From assembly GCA_900169235.1 (NCBI GenBank), contig FWCC01000008.1:1-64000 (forward strand): DNA of 64,000 bases. Direction: 5' to 3'. Within the stretch, counting starts at the first letter, position 1. Each line of letters opens with the position of its first letter. The DNA is from Zarea fungicola. Lineage: Eukaryota; Ascomycota; Sordariomycetes; Hypocreales; Cordycipitaceae. The notes under the pieces are model-generated. The model ran no database searches and was not told where the DNA came from. It worked only from the letters and a program-made list of their open reading frames with translations. A program made the translations under genes and the position numbers. This document shows, in pieces, positions 55,487-64,000 of this stretch.

Positions 55487-56101
55487 ATGAAGACCATCTC
55501 CGCCACGAAACTGCGGAACGCGGATCTGTCCGATGTAGCCGCCATCGTCTCCGTCTACATGGATTCCTTTGCCAATGAAATCTTTAGTCGACAAATCTTT
55601 CCCCGTGGTTTCCAGTCGTCACTCGACTACTGGACGGCAACAGTAATGGAAGAAATGGCCGAACCTGGCGCCGTCTGGCTCGTTGTAACAGAGGAAGAAG
55701 ACCAGGCGATCCAGGGCTTTCTGAAGCTGACCAGACCCGGAGCACCATTCCCCGAACCCGGCACAGACGGCTACCCGCCCGAGGGCTACCCCGTTGTTGC
55801 TGCCGAGTTTTACGCCAAGGTCATGGGGGCGCACCACGAACGGATGAAGGACACGCCGCACTGGTACGTGGACATGATGGGCGTGAGAAGGGCCAAACAA
55901 GGAAACGGGTATGCTACATCCATGCTGAATTGGGGGGTTGAAAGGTCAAGAGAGGACGGATGCCCGCTGTATGTGGATGCCACTGGAGATGCGAGGACGT
56001 TTTATGAGAGATTGGGATTTGTTGTGAAGGGGGATGTCACAGTGGCGACGCCACAAGGGCCGGCAATAGTGTACTTGATGTTGAGGGAGGCAAATAGTTG
56101 A
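55487..56101 (+). CDS. GNAT-family N-acetyltransferase
   Basis: Single exon, 204 residues from ATG at 55487; the frame is open farther upstream, but the conserved LRNADLSDVAAIVSVY start of the fold begins right after this Met. Visible blocks are VWLVVTEEEDQAIQGFLKL (beta strands), the WYVDMMGVRRAKQGNGYAT acetyl-CoA loop (motif A, with Arg/Gln-x-x-Gly-Asn-Gly form), and LYVDATGDARTFYERLGFVVKGDV, the usual C-terminal block. Such enzymes move an acetyl group from acetyl-CoA to an amine on a small molecule or protein; the substrate here is unknown. No targeting signal. The many fungal relatives of this type are annotated only as GNAT proteins. Confidence 0.88.
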   Translation: MKTISATKLRNADLSDVAAIVSVYMDSFANEIFSRQIFPRGFQSSLDYWTATVMEEMAEPGAVWLVVTEEEDQAIQGFLKLTRPGAPFPEPGTDGYPPEGYPVVAAEFYAKVMGAHHERMKDTPHWYVDMMGVRRAKQGNGYATSMLNWGVERSREDGCPLYVDATGDARTFYERLGFVVKGDVTVATPQGPAIVYLMLREANS

Positions 56102-57429
56102 GGGCGATGATGTTGACTTGATGAAGACACGGCGGATAGTATGAACCATGTCGATGAATGTGGCGAGGAAGCACGCGATTGGCCATCGTGTACCATGTTC
56201 ATCTAGCACATGTACCAAACCAAAGGCACTGTAGGTTTGGTGGGTGACATGATGGCAGCCAACAGTACTGTCGCCATTTAATTCATGATGCAATTAACTA
56301 GCTACCAGTGCCTGGTGCCTGGTTACATCAACGGGAGTCCTGGGTAACTAATAATACTTGGTTCTGTGGCAGATCAAAGTGGATTTCGTCATCGGTGTTG
56401 CCGGTTGGTCGGTGTCTTTTTTTTTTTTCTTCACCAAAGACCGGGTTTTGTTCTCTGATTAAACTCTTTGGCGGACAAAGCTCCACTGGACCTCGGTGAT
56501 TAAACAAGGTTTAGCCTCACCCCGACTTTTTTGCTGCGGAACCAAGCTTTTCACCATCCAAGGAGAGGAAGTTTGTCGCGTGACGAAATTTTGCTTAAAA
56601 TCTGTATCCAACGTTGAAAGATGAATGTTATTCAGAGGTCAAGTTTAAACGGCATGAGTCTGTCATGTTGACAAGACACCTGTTTGCCAGTAACTATATT
56701 ACTGGCCGAAGGGCCCGGACTTTCAAGACTGAAAAGGGACAAAATGCTCAGTATTAAGTTGATTACCAGGGTACTACGTTAGTTGTTCCTGGCAAAGCTA
56801 AGCTGCCAGGCTGACATGGCCTGAGAATTGCAGAGCCGGGCCCCCCCAAAAGGGCAATCATGGTGCTGCGCCTCCTGAAACTTCAGCACCCTGTCATCCA
56901 AGGTGCTCATGTCAGTCAGTACTAATTGGCATGTCTCTTTTGGTGGAGAGGTACCTGTTGCCAGAGTGGCTCCGCCACCTAAAGATTGCGTCACTCTGCT
57001 TGTCACTCCGACCACTAACTACTAGCTACCCTTATTATGCGCTGGCAAGCTGATAGAAAAAAAAAAAAAATAAACCCCGTTTCCGCCGCCCAGATTTCCT
57101 CGATCCAATTAACTCGCCTCATTCCATTACATTCTTGGTCGCAACCTATTTTTATTTTATTTTGTTTCTATTCTCCAAACAATACCATCTTCACCACCCC
57201 TGATTTTTTCTCTTCCTTTTCCATTTCCCTCATACGCTCATCATTCAAGCATCTCTCTCATTTCTTCCATCAGTCACATCTCTTATGCCCAGCTAGAATC
57301 ATAGTAAATAAATCGAACCGGTTTCATATATACGCCAGCATTGACAACACGTCATCGCCAAAAACCCGGCTATTCTTCCATCGCATCAATTCTCTTGCGA
57401 AATCACAATCCATACATCATACCATCACC
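56102..57429. other. Intergenic region and long CT-rich leader of the lipase gene
   Basis: No gene seen. A T run lies near 56418, an A run of twelve near 57058, and from 57080 to 57429 the + strand is rich in C and T, typical of a transcribed leader. Confidence 0.6.
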
Positions 57430-59184
57430 ATGTCTGCCAACGAGGCCTCGGCCACCAGCAGAATGGCTGCCTACTTGACCAAGCTGAGCCCCGTGCCCGC
57501 CTTTCCCGAATATACCGGCCCGTACAAGGTCGGCACCATGGACGTAGAGATTCCCGTCGGTGACCTCGACTCACCCAGCCCTGCGCCGGCCAACGCCGCC
57601 CACATCGAGACGGTCCAGTATCGCATCTTCTATCCCGCCGTCGACGAATCGCTCGAGAAACCAATCACCTGGTTGCCTGCACCCCAGAGGAGCCACGTCT
57701 CTGCCTATACTAAATTTGTCGGCATCAACCATACCCTCGCCGGAGTCCTGTCTTTCCTCCCGCGACACCTTCACTATACCACCATTCCAGTTCATAAAAA
57801 TGCCAAGCTGCTCAAAGCAACCACTGATATCGAGCGATGGCCCACCATGATCTTCTCGCACGGCCTAGGCGGCAACCGCACATCCTACTCATACATTGCC
57901 GGCTCCCTCGCCTCCCACGGCGTCGTCGTCGTCTGCCCTGAGCACCGCGATGGCAGCGCCGTCGTCAGCTACATCCGCCTCAAGGACCAGATGAATCGCT
58001 TCTTCACCGCCAACACGCGTCGCGAGGTCCCCTACAACCGCATCCCACACAACGTTTCCCCCGAGGTCTACGAGGCCCGTGAGGACCAGCTCCGCATTCG
58101 TCTCTGGGAGATGGGCTTGGTCCACGAAGCCGTCCAAGCCATGGACTCTGGTGACGCCTTTACCAACCTCAATCTCTCCACCCCAAGCCTTGGCCAGTTC
58201 GTCAACGCCCTCGACGTCAAGCGTCCTGGGAGCGTCATCTTTGGCGGCCATTCCTTTGGCGCTGCCACCATCTACCAGCTCCTCAAGACCACCTACTACG
58301 CCGACGTCCCCGAAGTTGCCGCCATGGAAAAGCCCCTCTTCACACCTGCCAAGGACAGCAGCATCCGCAGACAAATCACCGAGAAAAACGTCACTATGCT
58401 GCTCGACATGTGGTGCCTAGCCCTCATCGCCCCCAACTCGGCCCCCCTCTTCAATCTACCCCTCCCCGTCTACGCAGACGTCTCCTCTGCCCCTGGCGGC
58501 ACCGCGCTCCTTGCTGTCGAATCTGAAGCTTTTTTCAAATGGAAGGAGCATCTCCACGTAAAAGCACGACTGCTCTCCGCCGACCCCACGGCCAAAATTG
58601 TCGGACCACATACCTTTGAGACAGCCAGTGGCAGGAAGCACCTCGAGCCAAACTTTTTTTATGTCGTCAACTCGGCGCATCTCAGCCAGTCTGATTTTGG
58701 CATCTTGTTCCCGTTCCTGACCAAGAAGATCTTTGATGCCGAGCAGCCCGAAAGGGCGCTGCGGCTGAACTTGCGTGCGCAGCTCCAGCTGTTTCGTGCT
58801 AATGCCATTCCCGTCGCGCGCACATATACGGGCGACTTGGTGGATGGATCGCATATCGATAAACTGGATGCGTTGAAGAAGACAACTACCAACAGCAATA
58901 CCAGCAACAGCAACAACAAGACCAAGGATATGAACAACATTGTCACTGCGGACGGTGTTGTCGATGACAAGGCCATTTTTGATCGGTCTGGGAGCGATGT
59001 CGTGGACAATTGGTCCTGGCTCGACGTCATTGGCATGGGCGATGCCGGAGAGAAAGAGACGGGCAAGTCGGTCGTGGAGCAAGTCGAAGAGGGCGAGGAG
59101 GTGATGAAGGGTGAACTCGAACCGAGTGAGCAACCCATCACCACCGGCCCTGTTGCTGTTGCTGTCAGTGTCGCGGCAATGTAA
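57430..59184 (+). CDS. Platelet-activating-factor acetylhydrolase-like lipase
   Basis: Single exon, 584 residues from ATG at 57430; the frame continues upstream to 57037 through a CT-rich leader without gene-like sequence. The alpha/beta-hydrolase fold shows YRIFYPA, PTMIFSHGLGGNRTSYS (oxyanion loop), VVVVCPEHRDGSA, and the nucleophile Ser275 in VIFGGHSFGAAT. A later Asp and a His near SAHLSQSDFG complete the triad. This order is that of PF03403 (PAF-AH type VII/II), which remove short or oxidised acyl chains from phospholipids. No signal peptide is seen, so it is likely cytosolic or membrane-associated. The C-terminus has an Asn/Thr/Ser stretch and an acidic tail that look disordered and are longer than in the animal enzyme. 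Confidence 0.88.
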   Translation: MSANEASATSRMAAYLTKLSPVPAFPEYTGPYKVGTMDVEIPVGDLDSPSPAPANAAHIETVQYRIFYPAVDESLEKPITWLPAPQRSHVSAYTKFVGINHTLAGVLSFLPRHLHYTTIPVHKNAKLLKATTDIERWPTMIFSHGLGGNRTSYSYIAGSLASHGVVVVCPEHRDGSAVVSYIRLKDQMNRFFTANTRREVPYNRIPHNVSPEVYEAREDQLRIRLWEMGLVHEAVQAMDSGDAFTNLNLSTPSLGQFVNALDVKRPGSVIFGGHSFGAATIYQLLKTTYYADVPEVAAMEKPLFTPAKDSSIRRQITEKNVTMLLDMWCLALIAPNSAPLFNLPLPVYADVSSAPGGTALLAVESEAFFKWKEHLHVKARLLSADPTAKIVGPHTFETASGRKHLEPNFFYVVNSAHLSQSDFGILFPFLTKKIFDAEQPERALRLNLRAQLQLFRANAIPVARTYTGDLVDGSHIDKLDALKKTTTNSNTSNSNNKTKDMNNIVTADGVVDDKAIFDRSGSDVVDNWSWLDVIGMGDAGEKETGKSVVEQVEEGEEVMKGELEPSEQPITTGPVAVAVSVAAM

Positions 59185-60097
59185 AACCACCCCAATCAAG
59201 GTCGATTGCATCAAGACCATCAAGACCATCAAGGAACAAAAATAAAAGCTGCAATAAATGCCAGCATTGATACCCATTGTACTTTAAGTTTCTTTTTTTT
59301 TTTTATGTTTCACGGAGCGCACACATCAGCATAGTGATTTTTATGTATGGCATTGGATTGAGGGAATATAGTCGAAGGATGTATTCAGTTGAATATTCTC
59401 ATGTTCTGATATGATTCATTTTATCTCGTACCCTGTTTTTACATATTGCAACACCCTTCAATCATACTACTACTGCGTCTGTAAAACAAAAGTGACAGTC
59501 ATAGTCCACGCCGTATTTTTGTAAATTCAAATCACTCCACGATCATTTCCAATTCCCGTCTCCCGCCAATGCCCAGCCGCTATTCCTTCATCAAACCAGC
59601 CTCACTTAAGCCTCACTTTGGCATATCGGCTGGCAGCTGCGCCATTTCGGATTGAAGTGCAGATAAGAATAGAATCTTTTCAGTGAACCTCCTAGTGTGA
59701 ATTATTTACTGATTCATCTTTCATTTTGAGAAGAACCAGAAACCTAGCTGGAGTCTCAGCACGGAAGGGCAGGCAGCTCATAATCGCCAAGTTAGTCTAT
59801 GCTTCTGGCTGCTAATACTGTGTCATTTCTGGCTTTCACTATGGCAATTACAAATTATATTTTTTTGTTTTTCAAGTGTGCATGCTTTGATAGCTAATCA
59901 ATGCGCGTACGTCTAAAGTACAAGCGAGTTGCCGTGCCAGGGCATCAATCGCACACGATGCTTCTCAGTGTATACTGGACTTTGCAGCAAATTATCTTAA
60001 CTTCATACAATTTATATCCATAAGTAATGAAACCATCAAGCTTATTGAAAGTTTATTCGATGCACTTTACTCTTTACCACTCCCTCAGCCTTCACCG
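59185..60097. other. Convergent 3' intergenic region
   Basis: Starts with three copies of the 9-bp unit CATCAAGAC near 59208-59231. A T run follows near 59290. No gene seen. Confidence 0.6.
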
Positions 60098-61066
60098 CTA
60101 GGCCACAGTCGCCGCCCTCATCCCTCGCAGTCTCTTTGCCTTGGCATGCAGCACAAAGGGCAAAAATGCATCCATTGCCTCTTGCACTCCCATCTTTTCC
60201 CATCTAATAATCGCATGCACCCTCTCTGCATCATACCAGCACCCTGCGCGGTTCGATTTCGGAGGTGGCCCGCGCAGCTCCATGAACAGCCGGCTCAACA
60301 TCGCAAAGTGTGCGCGTGCGACCTCGTCCGTGGCAGGGACCGTCTCCCAGCGTGGGTCATAGGCCACACTGCCCAACTCTTGAATCGGCGGATCAAACGG
60401 GAGGTACGGATTTGGCACCCTATGGGAGCGGTAGTGATCGTTTGAGTAGTAGCACTCTATCAGCCAGCGGCCAAGGTAGGTTGCGTCGCGCTCGTCTGGC
60501 GGGGTGTCGGGAGGCCCCGGGATGGCGAGGAACCAGGACATGTAGAGGGAGGCAGCTTCTATGGGGTCGAAGCAGAAGAGGTGGTCAATGGCGCTACGTT
60601 CGGGCGGCTCGCCCGGGTCAAAGATGTAGGTGGCCGCGCACGGCGGTGATGATGAGGGTGGGTGGCGGCAGGGCTGAACGCTGGCCGAGGGCGCGACAAT
60701 GGCTTGAGGAACGAACCTTGGGCAAGTACGCCAGTAATGCTGACGGGGGATGGATGGGTTGGGACACCAGCAGCCTGTGGTGGTGAGGCGGGAGGGCGGC
60801 TCGAGATGTACAAAGTGTGCGTTGGTCATCGTGCCGGCAGCTGTAATCCTGCTAGGTGTAGTATTTGGCAATTGGGAATATCCAGTCATCCCATTGGATA
60901 TTGTCGTGGGAGAATAGGACGATCCTAAAGCTGTAGACAGGGTGCTCACGACATAGGCGCAAAAGGCTTTCTCGATGTCGACCCTAACCGGATCCCGTTG
61001 CTGCAAGACCGGCTGCGGACGTGCTCTCGATCGGCGCTGAATACGCAGTATAAAATTGTTATCCAT
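60098..61066 (-). CDS. Conserved-looking hypothetical protein, unknown function
   Basis: Single exon, 322 residues from ATG at 61066. The first 30 residues are basic (RIQRRSRARPQP). The middle third is Pro/Ser/Thr-rich with scattered cysteines. The last 170 residues look folded, with AIDHLFCFDPIEAASLYMSWFLAIPGPP, RWLIECYYSNDHYRS, HFAMLSRLFMELRGPPP and AIIRWEKMGVQEAMDAFLPFVLHAKAKR. GC-rich codons in that part and lack of stops support a true gene. I do not recognise a family; a catalytic pattern is not visible. The low-complexity middle could hide an intron, but I see no convincing donor and acceptor pair. Confidence 0.6.
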   Translation of the reverse strand: MDNNFILRIQRRSRARPQPVLQQRDPVRVDIEKAFCAYVVSTLSTALGSSYSPTTISNGMTGYSQLPNTTPSRITAAGTMTNAHFVHLEPPSRLTTTGCWCPNPSIPRQHYWRTCPRFVPQAIVAPSASVQPCRHPPSSSPPCAATYIFDPGEPPERSAIDHLFCFDPIEAASLYMSWFLAIPGPPDTPPDERDATYLGRWLIECYYSNDHYRSHRVPNPYLPFDPPIQELGSVAYDPRWETVPATDEVARAHFAMLSRLFMELRGPPPKSNRAGCWYDAERVHAIIRWEKMGVQEAMDAFLPFVLHAKAKRLRGMRAATVA

Positions 61067-63209
61067 TCTCTCCTCAATATCACGACTTATATGACAGGTT
61101 ATTTATGCAGGTGACATGTAGTATTATATAGATTCGATATCGATGGGTGAGAGCATACGAAAAGACGCCTGGGATCGTGGAGAACTTATATGCAGCAAGG
61201 TACCGAGTACGACATGCGGAGCCCACATATTTTATGTATTAATTTGGTCAAGTTTGCTGTTTAAAACTCACTTCTTGCATTTGCAAACGCAAAATTTCAG
61301 CACACGATGAAGGTGGTGTGTTGTTGATCGGATGACGAATCACTACCCGGCTGGGTATATCTGTCCTTGTACGAGGGAGTCGACTCAAAGATGCGATGTG
61401 GAAGCGAGACGCAAATATAATACAAATCAAACTGCTACAGATAAACCGAAACGCGAACTTATTTGCTACGTAAGTTATTGAGTAGCGAGATAATTGCGCG
61501 AGGCATGTTGCTCTATCGCCGTTGCTTTCTGGAGAATCCTGGGGCAAAAATTCCTTCAGTGGACCGCATACACACACACACCACACATAATTGTAAATAA
61601 TGCAAACGCGAAAGGAGACAAGAGAGGACTTCTCATGTTAAACGTTTTCTGCCAGTTGGCAGAGATGATTTCGCGCCATTCAGAAGCAGGCTTGGACGAA
61701 GTGGAAGATGCCGGAACCGAAGCCTGCATACGATGAGGCGGGCGGACGGGGCTGAATGCCCGTTTTGAGCTGGAACTGCATTAATGGAGGCTAGGAAGTT
61801 ATACCACTGTCTTGGCAAATAGCGCTGCCTTTTTGCCGATGATTCGAGTAACGGTGCAACAGAACGCTATGTCGTACCTGTCGTGTTGCTCGCTAGTCCA
61901 GCGCTGTCAGTCTCGATGGTAGAAGAGATTGGAACTCAAACATTCAACTGGTTTCTAATTTATCACAGACACTTTTCGAAGCGAGTATGTATAACTATCA
62001 TGCGCGTCATCCTATTCCGCTGCCAATATTTTTTGTCGAGAGGGGCAGGGATTGTGATCCAGCTTCCGGGTGGCTTGAGTTGAGGTCGTGGCGTGCCTTC
62101 AAGCAACACACAATCGAACCACGGACAATGCACCACGTTACCGAATCCGCACACCATTGAGACAAAAAGGCCAGTCTAAGGGAAAGGGGAGGCCATATGT
62201 TACTTCATACATACTTCATATGAGAGTAAGGATCAACTTCTTATATACGTCAATAATAATAAAACATTCAGTACAGGTATTGACACTGCAATACGCCACC
62301 TGTTTTGTAGCTTCCGATGGATGTAACAATGTTGTGCTACGACCCAAGTACCAGGTTAGTTGCTTTCAATGCCCTTCTCTCTTTTGCAAGTGAAACTGCT
62401 TTCCATGTACATGTGATGTGATGTGTGGCGACATGCATACCAGCACCCGCAACACTGCATAAGCCTGCACTACAGCACAGGGTGACTGTTTCCTCCATCT
62501 GTGGGAGAGAAAACAGGAAGAGCGGCGTAGACTGTCAGTGGATTGGCCGTCGCGGCCAAAAAAGATGTGAAGCGGGGACGAAAGAATTTTACTCGGTTGA
62601 ATTAACTATATCAAAAACTAGCGCCGTTGGAAGAAATACGCTTCAACGCCGGTTGTTTGTTACATGCAGCATGTCTCAAGTGGCCGCGAAGGCTTGGCAA
62701 GAACTCCCTTGTAATCTACAAAAAAAAATGCCGAGAATCAAGACAGCAAGAAGTCTCCAGCAGGTTAGCGGGTAAAACTCAATCCACATAGAGCTCTAGA
62801 ACAGAAAAAAACAGCTTCAAATGAAAGAAAGCGCAGTCATCTAAAATTCGACAGATGCTTGCGATAGACAACCGCAATAGAATCAGCTTTGTAGACAAGA
62901 AGGAAATTGCGGCAGCCCACTGCATCACTGCTTGAATTATTCTCTTCAAGATAGAATAGTATATTATGTCTATACCCTGGACGTTCTCCTTTCTGTTCTT
63001 CCAAATATGAGTATTGATAGGGTAGCCTCGTCAGACGTTCAACTACTGCATCGAAGAGCTTTCAACAAAAAGTCAATAAGAACATATGTACACCATCATA
63101 AATAAGTCTTCTAATTGTAATATTTCATATCTAATTTTATTTTATTTCTTTTCAATTTAATCCATTCAACTGACTAAGTCCTCCCGCTTCGAAGGATGGC
63201 TGCACCTTC
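61067..63209. other. Gene-free region, 2.1 kb
   Basis: Mostly AT-rich, only short frames. Nothing recognisable. Confidence 0.55.
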
Positions 63210-64000
63210 TCAGTAATGAAGCAGCCTGTTCACATCATCGGTAATATCATACAGCGGAAACTCCGTTCTGTTGAGCGAATGGCCCAGCCCCTGGTCTACA
63301 AAGAACTCAGTAACAACATAAATCCTGCTGGCAATCTGCACCGTTGCCGTCGCCGACCCTCCTTGTGCTCCATATGCGTTCGCCACTACACCTAGCTTTT
63401 CAGCCGTTTTCCACTCTCCATCACGCGACCGAAGTACAATAGTACCCAGCTCATTATCAGAGATGAGATATACGGTACCTTGGTATAGCGTAGGCAGATA
63501 CGATGCATCAAAGTTGAAGCCTATGGGCTCCGCGCCGGTTTGTAGCGGCACATGAGTAGGCTGTCCACTTGTCGCCAGAGTGTCGAAGCGGAAAATCTGG
63601 CCATGCTCATTGTCGTTGACGAGCAGATTGCGGCCATGGTTAAATGAAACGACGCCAGAGTAGCCATGCACCGTTTGGTTGGTGTTTCGTTCCACATACC
63701 ACGCCACAGCTGTCTGGCCGTCGGCGCTGACTTTGATGATGCTGCTGGGGAATGTACCAATGACGAAGCAGTTTCCAGCAGCGTCGTGCTCAATGTCCTG
63801 AAAGCCGCCGTACGTGCCGCCGGAAATAGGCGTCAAGTTTACTTTCCACTCAATTGTCTTCGTGCGGAGGTCGTATTGGATGAGGAAGTTGTCGCCGGAA
63901 ATGTCAGCGCCAGAGGTGTCGAAGGCGGCACCGGCATTCGCCATGATGGAAAGCTTGTCGTGTCGAGTATCAACTTGGACGCCACTGACATGAAGCTTGG
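63210..64000 (-). CDS. TRI14-like / Mala s 1-like beta-propeller protein, partial (5' end outside window)
   Basis: The frame runs from the stop at 63210 to the end of the window without interruption, so the N-terminus lies beyond. The 263 visible residues show repeating strand blocks with motifs such as NFLIQYDLRTKTIEWKVNL, GGFQDIEHDAAGNCFVIGT, GYSGVVSFNHGRNLLVND, GQIFRFDT and PIGFNFDASYLPTLYQG, which fit the TRI14/Mala s 1 six-bladed propeller family. TRI14 is named from the trichothecene cluster of Fusarium, where it influences virulence rather than the core chemistry; similar proteins are widespread in fungi outside such clusters and are usually secreted. No other cluster gene is seen on this side, so presence of a cluster cannot be claimed. 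Confidence 0.75.
   Translation of the reverse strand, partial: KLHVSGVQVDTRHDKLSIMANAGAAFDTSGADISGDNFLIQYDLRTKTIEWKVNLTPISGGTYGGFQDIEHDAAGNCFVIGTFPSSIIKVSADGQTAVAWYVERNTNQTVHGYSGVVSFNHGRNLLVNDNEHGQIFRFDTLATSGQPTHVPLQTGAEPIGFNFDASYLPTLYQGTVYLISDNELGTIVLRSRDGEWKTAEKLGVVANAYGAQGGSATATVQIASRIYVVTEFFVDQGLGHSLNRTEFPLYDITDDVNRLLHY

Noticed and set aside
58456..59277. 273-codon minus-strand frame opposite the lipase gene
   Set aside because: Antisense shadow of the lipase C-terminus.

Overview
The window looks like nuclear DNA of a filamentous ascomycete, probably Sordariomycetes and perhaps Hypocreales. Coding regions are broken by short introns (49-134 bp) with GTRNGT donors, CTNAY-type branch sites and YAG acceptors. 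Genes lie on both strands without operons. The families are typical of fungi: Zn2Cys6 and Fungal_trans_2-like regulators, DUF1996, DUF3431, BIM1-like, GIT1-like, PhoD and TRI14-like. The genus assignment is inference. I rebuilt exon structures by hand from splice signals and reading-frame closure. Every multi-exon model given below closes in frame.

Layout. 0-2.7 kb: gene-free, with AT-rich stretches that look like a decayed, RIP-affected repeat. 2.7-5.3 kb: a large fungal protein of unknown function whose N-terminus is a 9-bp minisatellite. 6.1 kb: a tiny secreted cysteine-rich protein. 6.8-17 kb: a compact housekeeping block with a zinc alcohol dehydrogenase, a regulator without a visible DNA-binding domain, a GFA-type zinc protein, a membrane-linked methyltransferase, the E2 enzyme Ubc7 and an auxilin (UBA-TPR-J). 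17-23 kb: about 6 kb without a gene, ending in a long pyrimidine-rich leader before a secreted DUF1996 protein. 25-31 kb: a 1088-residue single-pass low-complexity protein, pICln and a small coiled-coil protein. 31-35 kb: two cell-surface proteins, one with a GPI-type tail and one BIM1-like.

35-47 kb is the most coherent stretch. It holds a calcineurin-like phosphoesterase, an AsaB/CmcJ-like oxygenase, a MUP1-like amino-acid permease, a GAL80/Gfo-Idh-like protein, a membrane PhoD phosphodiesterase/phosphatase and a GIT1-like glycerophosphodiester/phosphate transporter. The PhoD and transporter genes are divergent. Their 917-bp shared promoter has three CACGTG sites, one of them CACGTGGG, the motif bound by the phosphate regulators Pho4/NUC-1. 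The phosphoesterase promoter has another. My reading is a small phosphate-scavenging module: PhoD releases phosphate from esters outside the cell or in the secretory path, and the carrier imports the products.

48-64 kb: a possible transporter relic, a Zn2Cys6 regulator whose zinc cluster is spread over three exons, a secreted DUF3431 protein, a PEP-mutase/isocitrate-lyase superfamily enzyme, a GNAT acetyltransferase, a PAF-acetylhydrolase-like lipase, an unknown protein, and at the edge a partial TRI14-like beta-propeller gene. I found no tRNA, rRNA, CRISPR array or intact transposon.
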